Source of the DNA: CAVSWT01 sp963775245
GTDB lineage: Bacteria > Bacteroidota > Ignavibacteria > Ignavibacteriales > Ignavibacteriaceae
Assembly (NCBI GenBank): GCA_963775245.1
Contig: CAVZID010000040.1
Location: 620,001 to 684,000 of the forward strand
DNA length: 64,000 nucleotides
Direction: 5' to 3'
The notes under the pieces were generated by a model that was given only the letters and a program-made list of their open reading frames with translations, was not told the DNA's origin and did no database searches. The position numbers and the translations under genes were made by a program. Of the stretch, positions 34,923-44,308 are shown one piece after another (within the stretch, counting starts at the first letter, position 1; every line of letters begins with the position of its first letter).

Positions 34923-37900
34923 ATGAAAATGCTTTATACAGAAGTGTATTACTTCGAATGGATTTTATCTTATTATTTCAAATTCATTTTAGTGCTTGTT
35001 TTTATTTTAATTTTTAGCTTGCCTATTAATGCACAACTCAGTTTAATTAAGTTTAGACATTTATCTATTGAAAACGGGTTATCTGAAAGTTCTATTTTAT
35101 CGATATTACAGGATAGTTACGGATTTATGTGGTTTGGGACTGAAGATGGTTTAAATAGATTTGACGGATATAATTTTGTTGTTAAAAAATATGACCCATC
35201 GGATTCAAACAGTATCAGCAACAATAAAATACTTTCAATGTACGAAGATAGGAATAAAAATATTTGGATTGGAACAGAAGGCGGCGGGTTAAATGTATAT
35301 GACCAGGTTCACGATAGATTTGTGAGATATAAAAATGACAAAGATAATCACAATTCGATAAGCAACAATAATGTTTGGTCAATTTGTGAAGATAAAGATG
35401 GATTCTTATGGATTGGGACAATTAACGGTTTAAATAAATTTGACACTGAAAAGAAAACTTTTAAAAGATATTATAATGAAACCAACAATTCAAACAGCTT
35501 AACTGATAATGCAGTTCTTTCTCTTTATTGTGATCATAACGGACAATTATGGATTGGGACAAACAACGGATTAAATATATATGATTCAAAGACAAACTCT
35601 TTTAAAAGATATTTTCATTCAAAGGAAGATCAAAATTCCATTAGCAATAATTCAGTTTTATGTTTTACGGAAGATAATAAAAATCATTTATGGATTGGCA
35701 CATTCAACGGTTTAAACAGATATGATTACGATACAGGTAAATTTAATTTATTTAAAAATAAAAACTTGAAGATTAATGATATACGCTCTATTTGTTTTGA
35801 TGGTAAGGAATCGATTTGGTTTGGGACTAAAGGAGGCGGGTTAAACAAATTAAATATTAACACCAACGAATTTATTAATTACTCACAAATTAAGAATAAT
35901 CCTTTAAGTTTAAATAATGATGAAGTGTTTTCTGTTTATTGTGACAGAGCAGGAGCAGTTTGGGCGGGAACAATGGGAGGAGGTTTAAATATATTTGATA
36001 AGAATGCACAGAAGTTTAGGCATTACAAAAGTTTTACAAATCAAAAAGGCGAATTAAGCAGTAATGATATTTTATCAATCTATAAAGAAAACGATTCAAT
36101 AATTTGGGTTGGAACAAGAGATAACGGCTTAAACAAATACAATCGAAATACAGGCCTTAGCAAAAATTACATTTATGATAAAAATAATTCTTACAGCATA
36201 AGCAGCAGTTCTGTCTTTTCAATTGCTGGGAACAACAATGTACTTTGGATTGGAACAAGAGATGGCTTAAACAAATTTGACAAATCAACAAATAAATTTA
36301 AACGGTTTTATTATTTAAAAGATGATGCCGGGAAGAATGAAGAAGGGATAATCAAAATTTATAAAGATAAAAAAGGAATATTTTGGCTGGGCTCAAGAGG
36401 CAAAGGTGTTTATTTATTTAACCCAAAGTCAGAAAAGTTTTTAAAGCATATTTTTAAGAAAGTTAAAGGCAATGGCTTTAGTGATAACTTTGTTTATTCA
36501 ATCCTTGAAGACTCAAAAGGAATTTATTGGTTTGGAACTAACAACGGTTTAAATAAATATGATCCGGTTACAAATAAATTCATAACCTATTTGCCTGAAG
36601 AAGGAAATATGAATAGCATAAGCAGTAATGTTATCTGGACGATATATGAAGATAAAAATAGTAATTTATGGTTAGGAACAAGAAATGGTTTAGATTTTTA
36701 TAACAGAGGAAAAAATATTTTTAAGAGCTATACAGAAAAAGATGGATTAGCAAACGATGTAATTTATGGAATACTTAACGATGAAGAAGGGAATCTTTGG
36801 TTGAGTTCTAATAATGGGATAATAGAAGCCTCTCGCCAACCCTCTCCTCCGAAAGGAGTCCTTCGAACAAAGAAGAGGGCTTTTTCTAAAGCTCCTTCCC
36901 TTCGGGAAGGGGTTGGGGATGGGCTGTTTTTTAATTTCACCTCATCCGACGGCATTCAAAGCCCTGAATTTAATTTTGAAGCATATTATAAAAGTAACGA
37001 TGGTGAAATGTTTTTTGGAGGGATAAATGGTTTTAATTCTTTTTACCCTAAAGACATAAAAACAAATAAATATATTCCCCCGGTTTACATAACAAATTTA
37101 AAATTACTAAACAGAGACGTAAATGTTAAAAATAATAGCAGCGAAAATTCTATCCTTGATAGCTCAATATTTGTAAAAAAAGAAATTACTCTTTCATATA
37201 AAGAAAATATATTTTCATTAGAATTTGCATCACTCAATTATTTTGCTCCGTATAAAAACAGATATGAATACAAGCTTAAAGGCTTTAATAATGAATGGAA
37301 ACCAGTAAGTGCAAAACAAAGATCAGTGACTTATACTAATTTAGATCCAGGGAAATATGTTTTTGAAGTAAAAGCTTCAAATAATGACGATCTTTGGAAT
37401 CCGGTTCCAGCTAAAATTGAAATTAATATTACTCCTCCCTTCTGGCAGACAGTTTGGTTTCGCATATCATCGATTTTACTTATTGCAGGAATGATATTTT
37501 TGTTTTTCCAAAGCCGTATTAAAAAAGTTAATGAAGAAAAAATAAAGCAGGAGAATTTTTCAAAACAGTTAATTGAAAGTCAGGAAAATGAAAGAAAAAG
37601 AATTGCCGGTGAAATGCACGACAGCCTTGGACAAAGCCTACTAATTATAAAAAATAGAGCTGTGCTTGGTTTACAAAATTCTAACAATGAAAAAGATATA
37701 GAAGAACATTTTTCAGAAATATCTTCTATTGCTTCAGATACACTAAAAGAAGTAAGGCAAATATCACATGATTTGAGGCCATACCAGCTTGACAGGCTCG
37801 GATTAACCGATACTATAAAAGGTACAGTTAAAAAAATATCCGAATCATCTAAAATAAATTTTGAATTAAATTGTGATGATGTTGATAACCTTTTTGATAA

Positions 37901-38213
37901 AGATAAAGAAATAAATATTTATAGAATTATTCAGGAAACAATTAATAATATTGTTAAACACTCCAAAGCATCTAATGCGCTTATAGAAATTAAAAAACAA
38001 AATTCTGAAGTAGCAATAAAAATTAGTGATGATGGAATAGGATTAGCACCAAATCATTCAAATAAAAAAGATGGATTAAGTGGATTAGGCTTAACCGGAA
38101 TTGAGGAACGCGTGAAGATTCTTAAGGGGAAAATGTCAATTAATTCTTCTCAAGGAAATGGAGTACATTTATTTATTACTTTACCAATTGATACAAAATT
38201 CAGAAATAGTTAA
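34923..38213 (+). CDS. Propeller-repeat sensor histidine kinase (Reg_prop/Y_Y_Y/HisKA_3)
   Basis: About 1,096 residues from the ATG at 34923; a TTG at 34887 would add 12, and neither has a clear ribosome site. A signal/anchor segment (ILVLVFILIFSLPINAQ) leads to about a dozen periplasmic propeller blades of the form LWIGTxxGLNKYD. Then come a Y_Y_Y domain, one membrane span (WFRISSILLIAGMIFLFF), a NarL-partner type dimerisation domain with the phospho-His in GEMHDSLGQ, and a HATPase. The stop is 22 bp before its response regulator. Inside the last blade, residues encoded by about 36829-36924 form an insert carrying nested palindromes, which still keeps the frame. Confidence 0.93.
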   Translation: MKMLYTEVYYFEWILSYYFKFILVLVFILIFSLPINAQLSLIKFRHLSIENGLSESSILSILQDSYGFMWFGTEDGLNRFDGYNFVVKKYDPSDSNSISNNKILSMYEDRNKNIWIGTEGGGLNVYDQVHDRFVRYKNDKDNHNSISNNNVWSICEDKDGFLWIGTINGLNKFDTEKKTFKRYYNETNNSNSLTDNAVLSLYCDHNGQLWIGTNNGLNIYDSKTNSFKRYFHSKEDQNSISNNSVLCFTEDNKNHLWIGTFNGLNRYDYDTGKFNLFKNKNLKINDIRSICFDGKESIWFGTKGGGLNKLNINTNEFINYSQIKNNPLSLNNDEVFSVYCDRAGAVWAGTMGGGLNIFDKNAQKFRHYKSFTNQKGELSSNDILSIYKENDSIIWVGTRDNGLNKYNRNTGLSKNYIYDKNNSYSISSSSVFSIAGNNNVLWIGTRDGLNKFDKSTNKFKRFYYLKDDAGKNEEGIIKIYKDKKGIFWLGSRGKGVYLFNPKSEKFLKHIFKKVKGNGFSDNFVYSILEDSKGIYWFGTNNGLNKYDPVTNKFITYLPEEGNMNSISSNVIWTIYEDKNSNLWLGTRNGLDFYNRGKNIFKSYTEKDGLANDVIYGILNDEEGNLWLSSNNGIIEASRQPSPPKGVLRTKKRAFSKAPSLREGVGDGLFFNFTSSDGIQSPEFNFEAYYKSNDGEMFFGGINGFNSFYPKDIKTNKYIPPVYITNLKLLNRDVNVKNNSSENSILDSSIFVKKEITLSYKENIFSLEFASLNYFAPYKNRYEYKLKGFNNEWKPVSAKQRSVTYTNLDPGKYVFEVKASNNDDLWNPVPAKIEINITPPFWQTVWFRISSILLIAGMIFLFFQSRIKKVNEEKIKQENFSKQLIESQENERKRIAGEMHDSLGQSLLIIKNRAVLGLQNSNNEKDIEEHFSEISSIASDTLKEVRQISHDLRPYQLDRLGLTDTIKGTVKKISESSKINFELNCDDVDNLFDKDKEINIYRIIQETINNIVKHSKASNALIEIKKQNSEVAIKISDDGIGLAPNHSNKKDGLSGLGLTGIEERVKILKGKMSINSSQGNGVHLFITLPIDTKFRNS
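36829..36924. repeat. Nested palindromic element inserted in frame in the sensor kinase gene
   Basis: Long arms 36836-36858 and 36892-36916 pair at both ends (CCAACCC with GGGTTGG, and GGAG with CTCC). Each arm also folds on itself: CTCC-TCCGAAA-GGAG and CTTCCC-TTC-GGGAAG. The base make-up is far more GC- and CT-rich than the flanks. It encodes a basic stretch that normal propeller blades lack. This fits a mobile or dispersed palindrome that landed in a multiple-of-three length. Confidence 0.7.
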
Positions 38214-38235
38214 ATGATTTAAGGAGAACATATTT

Positions 38236-38883
38236 TTGGGAAAAAATATGAAAATAGTAATTGCTGATGATCATCCTCTTTTTAGAAATGGCTTAAAGAA
38301 CATTTTAGAAACAAAATTAAATAACCTGGAAATTATTTATGAAGCAGAAAACGGAAAAGATGCTGTTGAGTTGATAGAAAAACATTCTCCCGATATCGCT
38401 ATTCTTGATATTGATATGCCGGTACTAAGCGGGCTTGAGGCAGCAAAATTAATTTCGAAAAATAATCTCCCGGTTTATGTTATAATTCTAACTATGTATA
38501 ATGAAGAAGATATTTTTAGAAGAGCTATGGATTATGGTGTAATGGGATATGTCTTAAAAGAATCGGCAATTGCTGATATAATAAGCTGTATTAATATTGT
38601 TAATGAAGGAAAACATTTTGTCAGTCCTGCACTAACAGATTATCTAATAAAAGATAACACGGAAACTCAAAGTTTTAATGTTCAATTAACAGACCTTACT
38701 TTAGCACAAAGAAAAATCCTGAAGCTAATTGCTGATAATAAAACTACGAAAGATATTGCCGAGGAATTATTTATTAGTCCAAAAACAGTTGAACATCATA
38801 GAGCAAATATTTGTAAGAAGTTAAATCTTCATGGAACAAATGCTTTGTTAAGATTTGCGATTAATAATAAATCAAAATTATAG
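38236..38883 (+). CDS. NarL/FixJ-type response regulator
   Basis: 215 residues. The receiver domain (about 1-125) has DDHPLFRNGL, the phospho-acceptor in AILDIDMPVLSG, and VLKESA. The LuxR-type helix-turn-helix at about 150-210 has LTLAQRKILKLIADNKTTKDIAEEL and ISPKTVEHHRANICKKL. I chose the TTG at 38236 because AAGGAG (38221-38226) lies 9 bp before it, while the ATG at 38248 is too far. It is the partner of the upstream kinase. Confidence 0.93.
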   Translation: MGKNMKIVIADDHPLFRNGLKNILETKLNNLEIIYEAENGKDAVELIEKHSPDIAILDIDMPVLSGLEAAKLISKNNLPVYVIILTMYNEEDIFRRAMDYGVMGYVLKESAIADIISCINIVNEGKHFVSPALTDYLIKDNTETQSFNVQLTDLTLAQRKILKLIADNKTTKDIAEELFISPKTVEHHRANICKKLNLHGTNALLRFAINNKSKL

Positions 38884-38925
38884 ATATTTTAATACTGAAT
38901 GCCGGTTTCTCAATAAACTTTCCTT

Positions 38926-38957
38926 GACCTTGAGGGTTCCTCAAAACCCTCAAGGTC
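38926..38957. repeat. Perfect 13-bp inverted repeat (GACCTTGAGGGTT...)
   Basis: GACCTTGAGGGTT (38926-38938) and its exact complement AACCCTCAAGGTC (38945-38957) have a 6-nt loop. No T run follows on either strand, so it is not a standard terminator. It lies in the 312-bp gap between the two response regulator genes, which otherwise shows no gene. Confidence 0.75.
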
Positions 38958-39195
38958 TACACTTCCCTAAAGATGACATCTTTTTTTAATTGGTAACATT
39001 ACTTAATATTTAATAGTAATCTATATAGCTAGAAATTAAAATAATAATAGATGTCATCTTTTTACTACATATTATTATAAGAAGCTTCTATTAATAATTT
39101 CAATATAGGTGAAACCACCTATGAAAATAGGGGCAGTTACCGATTTTATACCAATCTTCTCTCAAATAATTTTGAACCAATAAAAGACTAACAAA

Positions 39196-39537
39196 ATGAA
39201 AATCCTAATAGTAGATGACGATAAGCGTATGCGTCAATTTTTAAATAAAATTTTAGAACCTTTCGCTGATGAGATTATTCAGTATGAAGACGGAATTGAA
39301 GCAGTTAAATATTTCAATCAGATAAACCCTGATTGGATTTTAATGGATATTAAAATGAAAAAGCTCGATGGTATATCTGCAACAGATCTAATTCTAAAAT
39401 CAAATCCTCAAGCTAAAATTATAATCGTTACAGATTATGACGATGACAAATTAAAAAGCAATGCTTTAAAATCTGGTGCTTGCAGTTACGTTCTTAAAGA
39501 AAACATTCTTGATGTTTTAGATATAATAAAAAAATAA
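39196..39537 (+). CDS. Stand-alone receiver-domain protein (CheY-like)
   Basis: 113 residues, only a receiver domain. The acidic pocket is DDD near residue 9, the phospho-Asp is in WILMDIKMKKLDG, the Thr is in IIIVTDYDD, and the Lys is in YVLKENI. It has no output domain. The nearest kinase is the propeller kinase upstream, which could also phosphorylate it. The T9SS cargo gene starts 66 bp downstream. Confidence 0.9.
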   Translation: MKILIVDDDKRMRQFLNKILEPFADEIIQYEDGIEAVKYFNQINPDWILMDIKMKKLDGISATDLILKSNPQAKIIIVTDYDDDKLKSNALKSGACSYVLKENILDVLDIIKK

Positions 39538-39603
39538 TAATAAGAATCTGCTTAAATAAAAATCAATTAATCAAATAATCATATAAATAATTCGAGGTAA
39601 CTT

Positions 39604-42600
39604 ATGAAATGTCCAATGAGATCGATGCTTCTTTTCTTACTGCTGTTGTTCGCTTTTGGTTCACAAAAAATATTTTCACAAACCTTAGATCAAACTTTTG
39701 ATGTTGATGGTATCAGTTCGTCACAATTTAATGTAAATGGGTATGGAATAGCTACAGCAATTGCTGAACAAAATGACGGTAAAATTGTGACTGCTGGTTA
39801 TGCTAACAATGCAAATACACTTAACGGCGCTATAGTAATTCGTTATAATGCAAATGGAACTTTAGACCCAACGTTTGGAACCTTGGGCATTGCTACTACT
39901 TTTTTAACAGACACAAATGTGGTAATTACAGGATTAGCATTACAGAGTGATGGGAAAATAATTGTTGGCGGTTATACATTTACACAATCAGATGATGATA
40001 GATTTATATTAATTAGATATAATACTGACGGATCATTAGATAGCTCTTTCGGTGTTAATGGAATTGTATCACCATTAAATAATGGGCATGCATCATTTGC
40101 ATACGCAATTGAACTTCAAACTGACGGTAAAATACTTTTGGCTGGTGCAATAGGTAATTTTGCTGCGGTAATCCGTTTTAACACTAACGGCTCAATAGAT
40201 AATACTTTTGGACAAAATGGTGAAACAGTTTATCAAATTGCCGGTTCTGCAAATGGTATAACTTCCATGAAAATAAAAAGTGATGGGAAAATTATAACTG
40301 CAGGCAATTATTATGTTGATCCGAATTATCACTTCATTGTTCAGCAGCTTGACAGCAGCGGCCAGGTTGACCTGGCATTTACAGGAAATAGTATTCAAAC
40401 TACAAGTATTGGAAACAGCAATAATTATTTATCGTCTGTACAAATAACCAATGACGGGAAAATAGTGGCGGGTGTATATTACAATAATGGTGGAACTACT
40501 GATATTGCGATTCTGCGTTATTCTTCGGATGGAAAGCTGGATACCAGCTTTGGTAATCAAGGGATAACAACAATGCACGCTAGTTTAGATGTTGATCAGC
40601 TTCAATCATTATTAATACAAAGTGATGGGAAAATATTAGTTGGAGGATTTGCACAAGGTTCAACAGGAATTCAATCTTTTATTTTGCGATTTACTGCTAA
40701 TGGAGATGTTGATAATTCATTTGGCACGAATGGAATTTTATTAGATGGAAATGCGATTTCTTTCCCTGCAATAGAAAGTATGGCTCTACAAAATGATGAC
40801 AAAATTTTAACGACAGGATATAATTTCCCGGGTATTGGAGTAAGCAGGTTTAACTCTGATGGCAGCTTAGATAATACATTTAACAATGGAACTCAAACCA
40901 AGGCGCTTTGGGGAATTACTGATAATAGGGTTTATTCAATTACAACACAAAACGACGGCAAAATTGTAGCCTGCGGTTCATCAAATAATAGTATTGTAAA
41001 TAACTTTTTAGTAATTCGTTCAAACTCAAACGGAACATTGGATAGTACGTTTGGAGGAACAGGTATTATTAGTGTTCCGGTTGGGAGTCATGATAATATT
41101 GCAAATTCTGTTTTAGTTCAAAATGATAATAAAATTGTTGCTGCAGGGTATTCCAATAATGGCGCAAATTATAATTTTGCTTTAGTCAGATTTAATCCCG
41201 ATGGAACTTTAGATAATAATTTTGGAAATTCAGGCATTGTAAAGACACAAAATTTATCAAGTGATGGAATTAATTCTATTGCATTACAATCTAATCAAAT
41301 GATTGTAGCAGCAGGATATTCTTATAATGGGAGTAATGATGTCTTTGCTATTGCACGCTACGATACTTCGGGAAATCTAGACAATACATTTCATTCAAAT
41401 GGATTTATATTTACACCTATCGGAACCGGAAATTCTGAAGCAAAAACAGTTTTAATTCAAACGAATGGAAAGCTAATTGCAGTTGGACAATCTTTTAACG
41501 GTTCATTTATAGAAGCAGCTTTAGTACGGTATAAAGATAATGGAGAATTAGATTCTACATTTGGTAGCAATGGAATTGCTCAAAATTTAATTGGGACTGC
41601 TGATGATTATATTTCCGGAGCAGTACTTCAAAGCGATAGTAAAATTGTAATTGCCGGATATACCAGCAATAATGGTAACTTTAATGTTTTTCTTGCAAGA
41701 TTTAAATCCGATGGAATAATAGACAGCACATTCGGTACAAATGGATATGTAATTTCTCCGGTTGGTACTTCATATGATTTTGCTAATTCATTGTCCATTC
41801 AAAGCGATGGGAAATTGATTGTAACCGGTTATACTCAGAGCGGAACAAAGTTCAATAATTTTGTAATGCGATTTAATAATGATGGAACTGTTGATAATAC
41901 ATTCGGAACAAATGGTATTCTAATATCGATTTGGGGAACTTCATCTGAATTTACTTACGCTTCAACACTTCAAAGTGATGGAAATATATTGACAGGAGGA
42001 TTTGCAAGCGATGGAGGAACTTATAGCCCATTTACTATTATAAGATACACAAATACTTCTGCTCTTCCGGTTGAATTGTCTTCATTCTCTGCTTCGGTAT
42101 CAGGACAAAATGTAAATTTAGTTTGGACGACAGCAACTGAATTGAATAATTATGGTTTTGAAATTGATAAAAAACATAGTTCAAATGGTGAAAATGATTG
42201 GACAAAAATAGGTTTAGTTAATGGGGCCGGAAATTCTCATATTTTGCATTCATATCAATTTACAGATGCCAACTTGAGTAATGGGAAGTATGAATATAGA
42301 TTAAAACAGATTGATTTAAATGGCTCGTTTACCTATTCAAATATCGTTAATGCCGAGATTATTTCTCCGGGTAAATATAATTTGGAACAGAATTATCCAA
42401 ATCCATTTAACCCAACAACAACTATTAGTTATTCATTACCTAAATCTTCAAATGTAAAACTAACTATCTATAATTTATTAGGACAAGAAGTTACAACTTT
42501 AGCTAATTCTTTTAATGAAGCAGGAAAGCATTCAATTCAATTTAATGCAGCTAACTTGGCTAGTGGAGTTTACATTTATTCAATAAAGGCTGATAATTTT

Positions 42601-42633
42601 TCTGCAGCAAAGAAATTAATGCTGCTCAAATAA
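39604..42633 (+). CDS. Delta-60 repeat secreted protein with T9SS sorting domain
   Basis: 1,009 residues. The signal peptide (MLLFLLLLFAFGSQKIFSQ) is followed by about 14 tandem delta-60 repeats of about 55 residues, each with a core like LQSDGKIIVGGYT, then LIRYNTDGSLDSSFG and NGI. A LPVELSSFSASVSGQNVNLVW linker leads to the T9SS sorting domain (NYPNPFNPTTTISYSLP, VYIYSIKADNF, KKLMLLK). It is probably a surface beta-propeller-like protein. Expression may be tied to the two-component genes just upstream; that is inference from order. Confidence 0.9.
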   Translation: MKCPMRSMLLFLLLLFAFGSQKIFSQTLDQTFDVDGISSSQFNVNGYGIATAIAEQNDGKIVTAGYANNANTLNGAIVIRYNANGTLDPTFGTLGIATTFLTDTNVVITGLALQSDGKIIVGGYTFTQSDDDRFILIRYNTDGSLDSSFGVNGIVSPLNNGHASFAYAIELQTDGKILLAGAIGNFAAVIRFNTNGSIDNTFGQNGETVYQIAGSANGITSMKIKSDGKIITAGNYYVDPNYHFIVQQLDSSGQVDLAFTGNSIQTTSIGNSNNYLSSVQITNDGKIVAGVYYNNGGTTDIAILRYSSDGKLDTSFGNQGITTMHASLDVDQLQSLLIQSDGKILVGGFAQGSTGIQSFILRFTANGDVDNSFGTNGILLDGNAISFPAIESMALQNDDKILTTGYNFPGIGVSRFNSDGSLDNTFNNGTQTKALWGITDNRVYSITTQNDGKIVACGSSNNSIVNNFLVIRSNSNGTLDSTFGGTGIISVPVGSHDNIANSVLVQNDNKIVAAGYSNNGANYNFALVRFNPDGTLDNNFGNSGIVKTQNLSSDGINSIALQSNQMIVAAGYSYNGSNDVFAIARYDTSGNLDNTFHSNGFIFTPIGTGNSEAKTVLIQTNGKLIAVGQSFNGSFIEAALVRYKDNGELDSTFGSNGIAQNLIGTADDYISGAVLQSDSKIVIAGYTSNNGNFNVFLARFKSDGIIDSTFGTNGYVISPVGTSYDFANSLSIQSDGKLIVTGYTQSGTKFNNFVMRFNNDGTVDNTFGTNGILISIWGTSSEFTYASTLQSDGNILTGGFASDGGTYSPFTIIRYTNTSALPVELSSFSASVSGQNVNLVWTTATELNNYGFEIDKKHSSNGENDWTKIGLVNGAGNSHILHSYQFTDANLSNGKYEYRLKQIDLNGSFTYSNIVNAEIISPGKYNLEQNYPNPFNPTTTISYSLPKSSNVKLTIYNLLGQEVTTLANSFNEAGKHSIQFNAANLASGVYIYSIKADNFSAAKKLMLLK

Positions 42634-42737
42634 TTTTGTATATAATTTGCAGAGCACGACATATTGAATATAGCAAATATGCCAATTTTGAGTTTATAAG
42701 ATTCAAAATAGATTATTTAAAAATACATAAAGGTTTA

Positions 42738-42859
42738 CCGTCAGTTTTAACTGACGGATATTAAATTCGTAACTCAAGTAAGTGGCTTCAGCCACATTTA
42801 ATGAGGCTAAAGCCGACATATTCTATGTTCAATATTTGCCGTCAACTAAAGTTGACGGC
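42738..42859. repeat. Cluster of four short perfect palindromes
   Basis: In order: CCGTCAGTT-TT-AACTGACGG (42738-42757), GTGGCT-TC-AGCCAC (42782-42795), GGCT-AA-AGCC (42805-42814) and GCCGTCAACT-AA-AGTTGACGGC (42838-42859). The first and last share the CCGTCA/TGACGG core. None is followed by a T run. They fill the gap between the delta-60 protein and the convergent AraC gene, where a combined terminator or transcript-end processing role is possible. Confidence 0.75.
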
Positions 42860-42899
42860 AATTCAATAATTAAAATCCATACAATAGTTTGTTAATAAA

Positions 42900-43745
42900 C
42901 TATTTTCCCTTAGAGTTTATCTGCTTCTCATATTCAAGTGGAGTTTTACCAATAATCGATTTAAAATCTTTTATAAAATGTGCTTGATCAAAATATCCAA
43001 GTTCCAAAGCAAGCTTAGTCCAATCAACTGTTATATTTTTTGCTAACTTACCTACTGCTTCATGCAGCCTGAATCTTTTTATTACCCATTTTGGAGAAAC
43101 ACCAACATACTGACTAAATAATCTTTGCAAAGTTCTTTTATTTATTTTCATTCGTTCAACTATGTCGTCCACTTTTATAATGTTCCTATCCTCATTTGTT
43201 AAATCAATTACTTTATTAATTATAATTACATTTTCATCTTTTTCAGGGACAATCTTCATTAAGAATTTTTCTGCTGCGTTTGACATTTCCTCTTCATTTT
43301 CCGAATTAAGAATTGAAGCTTCAAGTTTATTTACATTAATATCAAAATATTTATCTAACTCAATAAATTTATTTGTAAACTCTGAAACATTTTTTTTTAT
43401 AAAAGGATAAAACGCTCCCGGCTTGAATTTAATTCCTAAAACTTTATCTCTTCCTTGAAGTTGTCTGGTATACTTCCCTTCCATTACTCCAATGATTCTT
43501 GTATAATTTCTTTCAAATACAATATGAATAGATGGATAAGGAAGTGTTTCTGATGAATATGTTTCTCCATCCGGCAAATTCCATTTTACAATCCAATAAT
43601 GTTCAATAAAAAAATTAAGCTCACTTGAAGGAAGCAAACGAATCAGATCAAATTTCTTTTGTCCATGTTTGGGATCAAGAACACCTTTGGGATAATCGAA
43701 TTTTCGTTGTCGCTTATTTACAATACTTTTTTTAATTTCACTCAT
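42900..43745 (-). CDS. AraC family transcriptional regulator
   Basis: 281 residues. The C-terminal 100 residues have two AraC helix-turn-helix motifs: DIVERMKINKRTLQRLFSQYVGVSPKWVIKRFRL and WTKLALELGYFDQAHFIKDFKSIIGKTPLEYEK. The N-terminal 160 residues fit the DUF6597-like ligand or partner domain that often precedes AraC domains in such regulators. It is divergent from the SRPBCC gene at 43869, with a 123-bp shared promoter region, so that gene is a likely target. Confidence 0.9.
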   Translation of the reverse strand: MSEIKKSIVNKRQRKFDYPKGVLDPKHGQKKFDLIRLLPSSELNFFIEHYWIVKWNLPDGETYSSETLPYPSIHIVFERNYTRIIGVMEGKYTRQLQGRDKVLGIKFKPGAFYPFIKKNVSEFTNKFIELDKYFDINVNKLEASILNSENEEEMSNAAEKFLMKIVPEKDENVIIINKVIDLTNEDRNIIKVDDIVERMKINKRTLQRLFSQYVGVSPKWVIKRFRLHEAVGKLAKNITVDWTKLALELGYFDQAHFIKDFKSIIGKTPLEYEKQINSKGK

Positions 43746-43868
43746 AATTTAGTTTTGAAATTATAATCCCTTATAAAAATATTAACAGAACAACCTGACA
43801 ATATAATTTTCTCAAGGTTATAAATTTATTTTTAAATAATTGAATAAAATAAAAATAAGGAGTCAATC

Positions 43869-44297
43869 ATGAAAAACAAATTAGTTGCAGAAGCAGAAAC
43901 CAAAATAAATGTACCGGTTTCAAAAGTATGGGATGCGTTAACAAACCCGGATCAAATTAAAAAATATTTCTTTGGAACAAATGCAATTTCTGATTGGAAA
44001 GTTGGAAGCCCTTTGGAATTTAAAGGAGAATGGGAAGGAAAAGAATACCACGATAAAGGTGTAATTTTAAAATCTGAAAAAGATAAATTATTTCAATACA
44101 CTTATCTCAGTTCTATGTCAGGGAAAGAAGATATTCCTGAAAATTATGCAACTGTTACTTATGAATTATCATCTAAAAATGGAAGTACGATATTAAAAAT
44201 TCTGCAAGATGGAATTGAAACTGAAGAATCAAAAAAGCATCACGAGGATAATTGGAGCTATATGCTTAAATCAATAAAAGATTTATTGGAAAAGTAA
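43869..44297 (+). CDS. SRPBCC/AHSA1-like domain protein
   Basis: 142 residues, a single START/Bet v1-like fold: INVPVSKVWDALTNPDQIKKYFFG, GEWEGKEYHDKGVIL, and a long C-terminal helix (HHEDNWSYMLKSIKDLLEK). The Aha1 C-terminal-like group often binds small hydrophobic ligands. AGGAG sits just before the start. It is co-directional with the YdeI-like gene 11 bp downstream. Confidence 0.88.
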   Translation: MKNKLVAEAETKINVPVSKVWDALTNPDQIKKYFFGTNAISDWKVGSPLEFKGEWEGKEYHDKGVILKSEKDKLFQYTYLSSMSGKEDIPENYATVTYELSSKNGSTILKILQDGIETEESKKHHEDNWSYMLKSIKDLLEK

Positions 44298-44308
44298 TAA
44301 TTTAATTT

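Noticed and set aside
36764..36955. Minus-strand 63-residue frame in the sensor kinase
   Set aside because: It is the antisense side of the palindromic element; its Arg/Pro/Ser content comes from the repeat.
38926..38957. A terminator
   Set aside because: Neither strand has a T run after the stem.
42738..42859. A CRISPR array
   Set aside because: The units differ in sequence and spacing, there are no constant direct repeats, and no cas gene is near.
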